Part shown: one piece after another, positions 28,105 through 36,122 of the stretch | Layout: every line of letters starts with the position of its first letter | How positions within the stretch are numbered: the first letter of the stretch is position 1 | Origin: Hoylesella timonensis 4401737 = DSM 22865 = JCM 15640 | Lineage (GTDB): Bacteria; Bacteroidota; Bacteroidia; Bacteroidales; Bacteroidaceae | Direction: 5' to 3' | Assembly: GCF_000455445.1 (NCBI RefSeq) | Contig: NZ_HG417093.1 | Location: 81,125 to 145,124 of the forward strand | DNA: 64,000 bases | Notes under the pieces: generated by a model | Databases searched by the model: none | What the model was told of the DNA's origin: nothing | Seen by the model: only the letters and a program-made list of their open reading frames with translations | Program-made: the position numbers and the translations under genes

Positions 28105-29038
28105 TTTTGGTCACATGGTATAGTGGTCTGTTTTTTACTTCGGTATAAATTTTTCCGATATAAACGCCCACAATACCTATTGACAGCAAGATGAATCCTC
28201 CTACGAGCCAAATGCTCATCATGATTGATGCCCAGCCCGGATAGGCTGTTCCTACGACTAATGCATGAATGACATAGATGCCAATGCCGATGCTTAGAAA
28301 GATGAAAAGCAAACCAGCATACAGTATGAAATATATGGGATGTACGGTAAACGAGGTGATGCCATCGAGTGCCAAACTTAGCATTTTGCGCAGTGTGTAT
28401 TTGGATTTACCTGCCTGTCGCTCGCTGATGGGGTCATCGACACATGCCGATGGCAGTCCCAGCATAGGTATCAGTCCGCGCAAATACAAATTGCGTTCCT
28501 GATAAGTGGATAGGATATCAAGTGCAAGGCGGCTCATCAAGCGGAAATCTGCATGATTGAACACGCTTTTCACGCCCAGTTTGTCCTGCAATCGGTAGAA
28601 GGCGGTAGCACTCAGTCGTTTCAATAGTGGGTCTGCCTGCCGTGAAGTCTTCACGCCATACACCACCTCACAGTTATTGTGAGTGTACTCGTGAATCATT
28701 AGTGGAATGGCATTCAGGTCGTCTTGCAAGTCGGCATCAATCGTAACGACCGCATCTGCCCATGTTCGAGCCGTCATCATGCCTGCCATCATGGCGTTTT
28801 GATGTCCCACGTTGCTTGCCAGGTTGATGCCTCTCACAAACTTGTTGGTTTGTTGCAACTTGCAAATAAGCTCCCAAGTACGGTCTTTGCTGCCGTCGTT
28901 GACAAATACCATCATGCTATCTGCACTGATGTGTCCCTGTTGTATGAGGTCGTTAAAAAGGGTTGTCAATCGAGCTACCGAGTTTTCCAGCACCTCTTCT
29001 TCGTTATAGCAGGGGGATATGGTGGCTAATCTCATCAT
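28082..29038 (-). CDS. GtrB-like polyprenyl-phosphate glycosyltransferase (GT2)
   Basis: The 318-residue protein has a cytoplasmic GT2 domain (SPCYNEEEVLENSV at 8-21, FVNDGSKDRTWE, and TIDADLQDDLNAIP as the DxD site) followed by two C-terminal membrane helices (about 232-258 and 270-292). This layout fits GtrB/ArnC/DPM1-type enzymes that attach a sugar to undecaprenyl phosphate. It overlaps the upstream deacetylase gene by four bases (ATGA) and the downstream gtrA-like gene. The sugar is unknown; the adjacent deacetylase suggests an N-acylated amino sugar. Confidence 0.88.
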   Translation of the reverse strand: MMRLATISPCYNEEEVLENSVARLTTLFNDLIQQGHISADSMMVFVNDGSKDRTWELICKLQQTNKFVRGINLASNVGHQNAMMAGMMTARTWADAVVTIDADLQDDLNAIPLMIHEYTHNNCEVVYGVKTSRQADPLLKRLSATAFYRLQDKLGVKSVFNHADFRLMSRLALDILSTYQERNLYLRGLIPMLGLPSACVDDPISERQAGKSKYTLRKMLSLALDGITSFTVHPIYFILYAGLLFIFLSIGIGIYVIHALVVGTAYPGWASIMMSIWLVGGFILLSIGIVGVYIGKIYTEVKNRPLYHVTKIVGADEE

Positions 29039-29820
29039 GCTTTGTTCAATTTACTTTTTGCAAATTCGGTAAAGGTAACAAACGCTTCCTCTTCTTTTTT
29101 CAGCATCTTGATGAGGTTGCTCAATCGTTGAACCATTTTGTCGCCACTATTTTTGCGGATGATATACGGCATCTTGTATTCACGGTGTGCGTTGAGGTCG
29201 TAGAATTCCCATGGATGAAAGTAGGTTACAAAATAGCCATCGTGTCCAAGTACTCGTCTTGTCATCCAGTGATAGAGTTGCTGTGGTAAGAGATGTAACG
29301 ACAGCCAAAACAGCGGAAAGCGTACCCAAGGCGTTACCGATGCTGGTATTTGCATCACTTCTCCGCGCATAAACCATGTGCGAGGCGTTGTGAGGTGCAT
29401 GTATCTGCCAGGAATAAAGGCAGGATTTAGGGAAGAGTTGTACAGATAGCCCGCCTTTTCAATGTCCTTGTCTGACACGGGAAACATCCTTGGTTGTCGA
29501 TAACCATGCACCTGTGTACCTGCCACGCTTTCTACGATGCGTTTGGATTCAAACACGTCTGTAGGCTTAGGTTGCCAATGATCCACACCATGACAAGCCA
29601 CCTCGTGCCCCTCTTGCATAATGCGCCTAATGGTTTGAGGCGACTGTTCGGCAAAGTTTGCCGTACAAAAGAAGGTAGCGTGTACTCCATTTTGTTGTAA
29701 GCAGTCTAATATCTTGTTCGTGCCTTCAACAGAAATACGCATCCCTTCTTCTAACGAGATGTTCACGCCGTGTTCTTTGGGTACATCAAATTCTTCGGTG
29801 TCGAAACTCAATAATATCAT
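29035..29820 (-). CDS. Polysaccharide deacetylase-family (NodB-fold) protein
   Basis: The 261-residue carbohydrate esterase family 4-like protein begins LLSFDTEEFDVP with the Asp7 base. ACHGVDH (75-81) provides the two metal-binding His residues (77 and 81). GYRQPRMFP is the next motif, and FHPWEFYD near the C-terminus is the last. No signal peptide is present, so it acts at the cytoplasmic face. First gene of a three-gene operon with gtrB and gtrA. By analogy with ArnD and the Francisella NaxD enzyme it may deacylate an undecaprenyl-phosphate sugar. A -7 box (TACTTTTG, minus, 29847-29854) lies upstream. Confidence 0.85.
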   Translation of the reverse strand: MILLSFDTEEFDVPKEHGVNISLEEGMRISVEGTNKILDCLQQNGVHATFFCTANFAEQSPQTIRRIMQEGHEVACHGVDHWQPKPTDVFESKRIVESVAGTQVHGYRQPRMFPVSDKDIEKAGYLYNSSLNPAFIPGRYMHLTTPRTWFMRGEVMQIPASVTPWVRFPLFWLSLHLLPQQLYHWMTRRVLGHDGYFVTYFHPWEFYDLNAHREYKMPYIIRKNSGDKMVQRLSNLIKMLKKEEEAFVTFTEFAKSKLNKA

Positions 29821-29898
29821 GACATTGCCTTTTCGTATAGTATTTGCAAAAGTAACAAATTATTTATTTCTTTTGCGCAAACCGTCTGGTTATTTGTC

Positions 29899-31890
29899 TT
29901 AAAATCTCCAACGCAGTTGCATTTCCAAGTCGGTCTGTGTGTTGCCGCTGATTTCTTGATACCCTGTGCCCATCTTCTGACGATCCAAATAATGTGTAGC
30001 TCCTATCTTGACAGCCACCATTAGCTGTTCGTTGAGGTTGAAGCGTGTGTTGAAAGCTCCACGAATGCCCTTGCCAGCAAACATAGGGAATGCAAAGGTG
30101 TAGAGCATGCCACGTTCGTAAGTGTACAAACGGCTGTTGTAATCATCGGTGTGGAAATAAGCCAGTGCGGCAAAAGCCTGTAACCGTTTGAACTTTCCGC
30201 CCACATTTTCTGTCACCATGTATCCCGTGCTGTGTTTTGCACCTTGATAATACACCCCGTCAATCTGTGTTTTTGTAAACCATGCACTGTGGGTGAACAT
30301 GGCAGCGAGACGTGCTCGGTGCGTGTAGGTATTGAGGAGAGCCGACTTGTCTGCGGTGTCTTTCTGTTTCATCTTGTATCGGTAGCGCACCTGCAAGTTC
30401 CATTGTCTGTGTTGATAAGTGGCAAGTGTCATCACATCCCAAGCATGACTCGACTGTGATGCTTGATACCGAGCCCATGGGAAATAGGCAAAATCAACGT
30501 AAGTTATCATTGATAAATGGCGAAAAGGCTGCCAATTGGTGCCGAGAAAGATGCCACTTTCGTTTTGACAATGCCCACCTTCGCTAAAACTTCGCCCCAA
30601 AAGAGCGTAATATCGGTAGGAATAAAATCGCTGAATGGCTATCACCGACCAATTGGGTAGGCATTGGTAACTAATGCTGTTAATGGTTGCGAGTGCTTTG
30701 TGGTTGCCTGTTGCGGTTTCTCCCTGTATGGAAAGTCGCCTGCTAATGTATCCATAGTCGATGCTGGCGTTCCAAAATGATTTGCCTTGAGGGGCATATT
30801 GCCGATAAGTTTGTTTAATATTGGGCTGCAACTCCTTGTCCAAAGTCGTTGAAAATGCGGTTGCTCCGACATGAAAGCCATGACTGAAATACTGCAAATG
30901 TCCTCCTGCTACAAACTCAGAAGTGTTGTGTTTGCGGCTCATCTCTCGCATTGTGCGATGATAGCCCGAGGTGACAATGGTGGCTATGGTGGTACTGTCT
31001 TTGTTCAGTGTACCGTCTATGTATCGATAGGACGCAAAACCTGTAAGGTCAAGTCCATTCGCTACCTGCACCGTAGCAGCGACTCCTTGCAGATAATTGG
31101 CTTCCGAACGTGACGAGTGCGCACGTATAGTATTGTACTGGTTGCCCAATGATGCCAAGGTAGTGAGCTTCCCGAGCATGAAGTCACGATTCATAGCCAC
31201 ACCAAGTCCAAATTTAGCACGGTATCTCCCTATGACCAACGACTTTATCTTGCCTAACTTATTAGCCTGCGCATAGAAAGAATAGTAGTCGTAACCCCAT
31301 TTGTTGCGCCCTGCAAACCATGGTTCGCCCGCATCTTGCGAGGCAACGAAGCCCATTTTGCCATACCGTCCATACGACAGCTGGTAGCGCAACCAGTGTT
31401 TGTATGGGTAACCAAGGTAGCCATTGTCATCTCCTTTGCGTCTATAAAAAGGAATCTTGCCCGTTGCAATCAATTCATTGCGCCCATATTGCAAGAGGTC
31501 TTTCATCGAAGGAAAGGCAGAAGTGGGGGAAGGGTTAATGGTGACGAAATAGGAAAGCAGCTTTCTCCGAGTCAAGTCCAATGATTCAATCATCGCCAAT
31601 TCACCAACACTCCGCAGTGGGGCGTATTGGTCTATATATTCCACGAGTTCCTCAATTTGCTGTTTGGTCAAGAATGGCAGCTGTGCCAAGTCCTCTCGAG
31701 TGGCGTGATTCAAGTCAATGGGATGTGCAGCTTGCTCACTCAACATCTCGTACATCTCTTCCAAGTCACCCGATTCAATACCTTCTACATCGCTAAGTTG
31801 CTCTAAATAAGTTTGCCAAGATGGAATATCTTGGGCGTAAACCCATGTACAGCAAAACAAAAACAAGCCAAAGAGTAATTTCTTTTTCAT
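29899..31890 (-). CDS. Exported helix-hairpin-helix protein with beta-barrel-like C-terminus
   Basis: The 663-residue protein has a signal peptide ending WVYA/QDIP, again with Gln at position +1. A helix-hairpin-helix domain follows (about 58-110, starting IDLNHATREDLAQLPFLT), of the ComEA kind that binds DNA. The remaining 500 residues are rich in alternating aromatic strands (SYGRYGKMGFVA, YDYYSFYAQANKLG) and end in LRWRF, which looks like an outer-membrane barrel ending in Phe. The family is common in Bacteroidetes but uncharacterised. A DNA uptake role is only a guess from the HhH domain. It is divergent from the DUF4294 gene. Confidence 0.75.
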   Translation of the reverse strand: MKKKLLFGLFLFCCTWVYAQDIPSWQTYLEQLSDVEGIESGDLEEMYEMLSEQAAHPIDLNHATREDLAQLPFLTKQQIEELVEYIDQYAPLRSVGELAMIESLDLTRRKLLSYFVTINPSPTSAFPSMKDLLQYGRNELIATGKIPFYRRKGDDNGYLGYPYKHWLRYQLSYGRYGKMGFVASQDAGEPWFAGRNKWGYDYYSFYAQANKLGKIKSLVIGRYRAKFGLGVAMNRDFMLGKLTTLASLGNQYNTIRAHSSRSEANYLQGVAATVQVANGLDLTGFASYRYIDGTLNKDSTTIATIVTSGYHRTMREMSRKHNTSEFVAGGHLQYFSHGFHVGATAFSTTLDKELQPNIKQTYRQYAPQGKSFWNASIDYGYISRRLSIQGETATGNHKALATINSISYQCLPNWSVIAIQRFYSYRYYALLGRSFSEGGHCQNESGIFLGTNWQPFRHLSMITYVDFAYFPWARYQASQSSHAWDVMTLATYQHRQWNLQVRYRYKMKQKDTADKSALLNTYTHRARLAAMFTHSAWFTKTQIDGVYYQGAKHSTGYMVTENVGGKFKRLQAFAALAYFHTDDYNSRLYTYERGMLYTFAFPMFAGKGIRGAFNTRFNLNEQLMVAVKIGATHYLDRQKMGTGYQEISGNTQTDLEMQLRWRF

Positions 31891-32005
31891 GGTTGAAGGC
31901 TGTTTTCCAATAGTTCAACAAAAATAATGTGAAAAACTTAATAACGCAAATAAAAATAAAATTATTTCTTGCAGTCCGAAATTATCATTACATTTGCTGT
32001 GCTTT

Positions 32006-32656
32006 ATGAATAGAAACATTACGGTTATATTGATAGTCATGTTGTTGGCAGCTTTGCAAGCACATGCACAGAATCCACTTCCGAGTACGCCCCTTCACCC
32101 CGAAGAGCGCGAGGTAGATATGGACAGCCCAACTTTTGAACCGATGGTCAAGGTAGGAAAAGTGCTCCGTGGGCGTGACTCTATTCAGTACATGGAGTTT
32201 AATAACATCTATGTGTATCCGCAACCAGTGTTCAAGAGTGCGCAGCAACGCATGGCATATAACAGATTGGTGCGCAATATCAAGAAGGTGTTGCCCATTG
32301 CCAAAGAAGTAAATCGCATCATTATCGAGACAGGTGACTACCTTCAGACATTGCCCAACAAGAAGGCAAGAGACGAACATATGAAGCGAGTGGAACAGGG
32401 TATCAAGGAGCAGTACACGCCACGCATGAAAAAACTCAGTTACCAACAAGGCAAACTGCTCATCAAGTTGGTGTATCGTGAGTGTGACTCGTCTTCTTAT
32501 CAGCTGATACAAGCGTTTATGGGACCTATTCGCGCAGGCTTTTGGCAGGCTTTTGCCTGGGCTTTCGGAGCAAGTCTTACCAAGAAATACGATGCCGAGG
32601 GGGTAGATCGTCTCACCGAACGCATTGTGTTGCAAGTGGAGGCAGGGCAACTATAA
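32006..32656 (+). CDS. Exported DUF4294-domain protein
   Basis: The protein has 216 residues. The signal peptide MNRNITVILIVMLLAALQA ends at AHA/QNP, leaving Gln at +1. The conserved part runs from GRDSIQYMEFNNIYVYPQP to about residue 205; it is helical and rich in Arg/Lys (RNIKKVLPIAKEVNRII). A TTG 12 bases upstream overlaps the -7 box TACATTTG (31989-31996), so the ATG at 32006 is the start, giving a short leader. Function unknown. A long antisense ORF over the gene is a shadow. Confidence 0.82.
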   Translation: MNRNITVILIVMLLAALQAHAQNPLPSTPLHPEEREVDMDSPTFEPMVKVGKVLRGRDSIQYMEFNNIYVYPQPVFKSAQQRMAYNRLVRNIKKVLPIAKEVNRIIIETGDYLQTLPNKKARDEHMKRVEQGIKEQYTPRMKKLSYQQGKLLIKLVYRECDSSSYQLIQAFMGPIRAGFWQAFAWAFGASLTKKYDAEGVDRLTERIVLQVEAGQL

Positions 32657-32811
32657 TGTTCATTTTTGGCTCTAAAGATGTGAGAAAAACGAGGGCGATT
32701 ATCAACTTGTATCAGATTTTTGTGAAGAACGCAGTGCTTTATTGTCCATTTTTCTCACGACATTCCATCCTTCTACGCTTTCTGTTTGTACGATATTTTT
32801 GCTTTCTCTGA

Positions 32812-33190
32812 ATGCTGAAATATCTTTACACGACCCCTCTCATATTCCTCGTATTTTTCACCAACTTATAGATTGCTTGCAAATACGCGAGTTATGGCGA
32901 AGTTTCTATCTTGTTGATACACAGCAAAGTATGAAAAATAGGTGCGAATGTGCGCTGGAAAAGTAATGAGATAACGCCACAAAAGTAATGGGATAAGGTG
33001 CTTATTCGCATGGGTTTGTGCCCTTAACTCTTTATGATAGGAGCGTTATTTGCATGCTTTAAGCCCGTGAAGCCATATTTTTGCTGTTTATAAGGCTTAT
33101 AACTTGACAAAAAACCATCTATTCTTTTCTATTTTAGCACTTTTGGAGACCCCCAAAAAGTGTCAGAAATGTTGACAAAAAGCGGAAAAA
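32812..33190 (+). repeat. Dispersed intergenic repeat, copy C (most diverged)
   Basis: AATGCTGAAATATCTTTACA at the left end matches copies A and D, followed by CCTCTCATATTCCTCGTATT and GCAAATACGCGAGTTATG (parts of the palindrome), a GCATGCTTTAA segment and the TTCTATTTT tract. The right end is not sharply defined. It lies between DUF4294 and the lipoprotein gene. The flanks (32657-32811, 33191-33345) hold nothing clear; a short inverted repeat CACTTTTTGGGG-like pair is seen near 33139-33166 around CTTTTGGAGACCCCCAAAAAG. Confidence 0.6.
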
Positions 33191-33383
33191 GTGTGTTGTC
33201 AACACATAAGAAAGATGGGCAAATACTTATAAGAAAATGCTTTTAATTTTGGGCATGTAATTTACAGAGGTGCTGGTATTATGACAAAAAAGCCCTTGTA
33301 GATGTTAATATTTGTTTCTTAACTTAAAATGGAAAAGAAAACACTTACTTTTGCAAACTGTATAAATCATAAAAAATATTACA

Positions 33384-33974
33384 ATGAACAAAATGAACAT
33401 TTTGAAGTATTTTTCACTATCCTTGTTTTTAGCGGCAGCTATTGTCTTCACGGGATGTAGTAAGAGTGACGACAGTAATGATAAGGTAGAGCTGTCCGAC
33501 TACGCAAAAAACATTGTTGGTACATGGGAAATGGAAGGCTTGACTTTCTCTCTTGCTGACAAGCAAACGTCTATGAATTTTAACGTAGAGGTAAAATTTA
33601 ATGCCATAAGTGGATCTAAAATTTTCGTGAACGGTCAGGAATTTGATGAAAAGATGCTAAAGGGGCTTGGTTTCAAACTTTCTGCAGACGATTTTCCCGT
33701 TGAAAGGCTACAGTTTGATAAAGACCACAAAGTGATATCTTATGAATATGATGGTGGTTGGAAGGCAAACGATGAAAAATCTACATACGATATCAAGAAT
33801 GGTGTGCTTACCATAACATCGTCAGAACCCACATCCTTGAAAATACACTCCATGGAGCAAAACTCTTGCATATTTGACGCATCTGTACTTTTAGAGGGTA
33901 TGATGAAAGATTATAAATTGACAGAAAAGTTTGATGTAAAATCAGCACAACTCAAAATAAAGAGAATAAGCTGA
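33384..33974 (+). CDS. Small lipocalin-like lipoprotein
   Basis: A lipoprotein of 196 residues. The lipobox AIVFTGCSKSDDS gives Cys25 as the lipid attachment site, with an acidic DDSND tail that may act as an export signal for the surface. NIVGTWEMEGLTFSL opens a beta-rich domain of the lipocalin-like/DUF kind, and KISYEYDGGWK-like strands follow. A -7 box TACTTTTG (33346-33353) lies 30 bases before the start, and a strong terminator lies after it, so it is a single-gene transcript. Ligand unknown. Confidence 0.75.
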   Translation: MNKMNILKYFSLSLFLAAAIVFTGCSKSDDSNDKVELSDYAKNIVGTWEMEGLTFSLADKQTSMNFNVEVKFNAISGSKIFVNGQEFDEKMLKGLGFKLSADDFPVERLQFDKDHKVISYEYDGGWKANDEKSTYDIKNGVLTITSSEPTSLKIHSMEQNSCIFDASVLLEGMMKDYKLTEKFDVKSAQLKIKRIS

Positions 33975-34002
33975 TAGCATCCCTATCCCTTGCTTGTACA
34001 GG

Positions 34003-34050
34003 ATAGTCTTTTTCCAGTTATGAATACTTGGAAAAAGACTATTTTTATTT
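34003..34050 (+). terminator. Terminator of the lipoprotein gene
   Basis: ATAGTCTTTTTCCA (34003-34016) is exactly complementary to TGGAAAAAGACTAT (34029-34042), loop of 12, followed by TTTTTATTTT. Confidence 0.88.
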
Positions 34051-34299
34051 TAGAAAGATAGGATGGTTTTTAGTAAGCCGTGCTTACCAGTTTTGGCTTC
34101 TCCTTGGCTTTTGTATCCCTATATCTATACTTTGCTTAAGTGGTTGGCTGCATCTATTCTTCCATCTATCTCAAACTTGGCTCTATGATTGTTATTTGTA
34201 TGGGTATAATCATTCACCGTGGGCATTTTCACTATAGCAGGTGAGACTACAAATAAATACCTATAATAGAAACAAGGACTATTGAAAGCAACAACACAA

Positions 34300-34340
34300 A
34301 GGATAAGCCCATTATCGAATTTCTCTAATGAGCTTATCCT
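34300..34340 (-). terminator. Terminator of the susC-susD unit
   Basis: AGGATAAGC (34300-34308) pairs with GCTTATCCT (34332-34340), with ATTA/TAAT inside. It lies just downstream of the susD stop on the minus strand, followed by a moderately T-rich stretch. Confidence 0.65.
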
Positions 34341-34373
34341 ATTTAAGAAGTTTGTTGCATTTATATGTTTCGA

Positions 34374-36107
34374 TTATTTCAGCACTACACCACTATTGTC
34401 CGTAGGGTTTTGGGTCAGTGTACCAGGATATGCGTTAATCGCCTTTTGTGGTATGTAATAGATTACTCTGTAGTCAGTAGCGGGAATGTCTTCCTGCTGT
34501 CGATGTGGTCCAGGGTAATGGCGCGTCAAGGATTTTCCGTTTCTGAACACGTCATAGCTGCGTTCGGCTTGGAACGCCAGTTCTAACTGCCGCTCTTTGT
34601 CTATTCTCATGCCTGCATTCGAAGCGTCAAGCGATGGATATCCTGCATTAGGTATGGAACGTTCTCTTATGGTGTTAAGGTCAATGCGTGCTTTTTCGTA
34701 TTCCCCTAACTTCGCATAAGCCTCAGCCCGATTCAAGTATATTTCGCCCAAACGACTGATGATAGGTGAGTGAAGGTGTGAATCTTCACCCTCACGCGAA
34801 CATTTCACGATGTAGAATTGAGGGTAGGCACGATTTAGATGGATGTAATAATCTATCATACCAGCATATTCTTTTTCGTGATACACAATCTTATACGTTC
34901 CTTGTTGCTCGTCTATTGGCTTCAGGTTATAAGTGATTATTCCCTCCTTTTCAGTCTTTTCAATACATTTTACATTTTTTCCATCACGCTGAATATTAAA
35001 CTGCGCATAGTTGCGATCTCCTTTCTCGTTTTGATAAATAAACCGAAAGACCTCTGTCTTCTCCTTCCCGTAGGTAGGTTCAATGAAGGCAGCGCGTGCA
35101 TCTATGATGCGATAGTGGTCAGGACGCCAGTCATTTCGACCTGTTTCGTTGAGCAAGTCAATATATTTGGCACTGGCATACATTTCACCCCAACCCATTC
35201 CACCTATGTTGGCGTACATTCCACCGATGCCATAATAGTGGTCGTAGCCAGAGAACTCTGATGCAACACGCTTAACTACAAAGATAGACTCCTTGTTACT
35301 TTCTGGTACAAAGGTGTTATATTTCATAAAATCACTGCGTGACAGCAGTTGGTACTTCTTTGAGTTGATAACCTTATCAGCGTATTCTACCGCCAACTTG
35401 GCATACTCTCTGTTTGGGTTTTCATAGGTACCGCTCATATAAAGATAAACTCTCGACAGTAACGCTTGTGCTGCTTCCTTTGACGCATAGGCAGGACCTT
35501 TGTCGATAGTCATTAGCTTTTCGGCTTGTTTCAGGTCATTGATTGCTTGTTCATAGGTAGCCTTTACAGTGGCACGGTTGTCAAGATGCAGGTTTTCTAA
35601 TACGTCATCGGGTGTACCGTTGACGATGGGAACGCCCAAATTCTTGTCGGGTGCTTGATAATAAGGCCTACCGTATGCGCGACAAAGATAGAAGTACATC
35701 ATCCCTCGCACGAAATAACATTCTCCTAACTGGTTGTCTATTTCTTTTCCTTGTCCTTCTTTTACCATCTTAAGGATATTCGAAGCCTGTGCTATGGCTT
35801 TGTATCCCTGATCCCAGAAGCTTTGCAAGCGGTAGTTGTTGGGAGTTCTCGAGAAGGAAATAAACTCAAAGAAAGCATCCGTAGAAGAACCACGTATCAT
35901 CATGTTGTCGCCTGCATATTCGCCACACCTGTGCATGGGGTCTGACCACGACTTGAGTTGTGCGTACATGCCTGTTACTAAGGCGTCGAGATTTTCACTC
36001 GGATTTTCTTCTACTTGTTTAGACTGCATCTGTGTTGCAGGCAACCTTTCGAGGTCGCAAGCTGTCAGTGAAATGGCTGCCAGCCATATAATCCATATTT
36101 TTTTCAT
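34374..36107 (-). CDS. SusD/RagB-family nutrient-binding outer-membrane lipoprotein
   Basis: The 577-residue lipoprotein has signal ISLTACDLERLP, Cys17 being the lipidated residue. The helical TPR-like core covers most of the chain (MMYFYLCRAYGRPYYQ at about 137-152 and LLSRVYLYMSGTYENPNREY later are typical). The C-terminal part IYLNRAEAYAKLGEYEKARIDLN...IRERSIPNAGY is the SusD RagB segment. It caps the SusC transporter and captures oligosaccharides or peptides at the cell surface. Second gene of the susC-susD unit, 15 bases apart. No glycosidase, sulfatase or regulator is attached, so the substrate cannot be guessed. Confidence 0.95.
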   Translation of the reverse strand: MKKIWIIWLAAISLTACDLERLPATQMQSKQVEENPSENLDALVTGMYAQLKSWSDPMHRCGEYAGDNMMIRGSSTDAFFEFISFSRTPNNYRLQSFWDQGYKAIAQASNILKMVKEGQGKEIDNQLGECYFVRGMMYFYLCRAYGRPYYQAPDKNLGVPIVNGTPDDVLENLHLDNRATVKATYEQAINDLKQAEKLMTIDKGPAYASKEAAQALLSRVYLYMSGTYENPNREYAKLAVEYADKVINSKKYQLLSRSDFMKYNTFVPESNKESIFVVKRVASEFSGYDHYYGIGGMYANIGGMGWGEMYASAKYIDLLNETGRNDWRPDHYRIIDARAAFIEPTYGKEKTEVFRFIYQNEKGDRNYAQFNIQRDGKNVKCIEKTEKEGIITYNLKPIDEQQGTYKIVYHEKEYAGMIDYYIHLNRAYPQFYIVKCSREGEDSHLHSPIISRLGEIYLNRAEAYAKLGEYEKARIDLNTIRERSIPNAGYPSLDASNAGMRIDKERQLELAFQAERSYDVFRNGKSLTRHYPGPHRQQEDIPATDYRVIYYIPQKAINAYPGTLTQNPTDNSGVVLK

Positions 36108-36122
36108 TGTAGATAAGTGTCT

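Larger units (their letters stand above)
33975..34373. other. Gap of 399 bases holding two terminators
   Basis: The region between the lipoprotein gene and susD (convergent) contains a plus-strand terminator at 34003-34050 and a hairpin for the minus-strand susD unit at 34300-34340. A 69-codon frame from a TTG at 34028 starts inside the terminator and is not considered a gene. Nothing else is seen. Confidence 0.7.

Noticed and set aside
31988..32650. Antisense frame of 220 codons over the DUF4294 gene
   Set aside because: It mirrors the real gene almost exactly; the sense strand has a signal peptide and a promoter, the antisense has neither.
34028..34237. A 69-codon frame after the lipoprotein gene
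   Set aside because: It begins with TTG inside the loop and right arm of a clear terminator and has no promoter.
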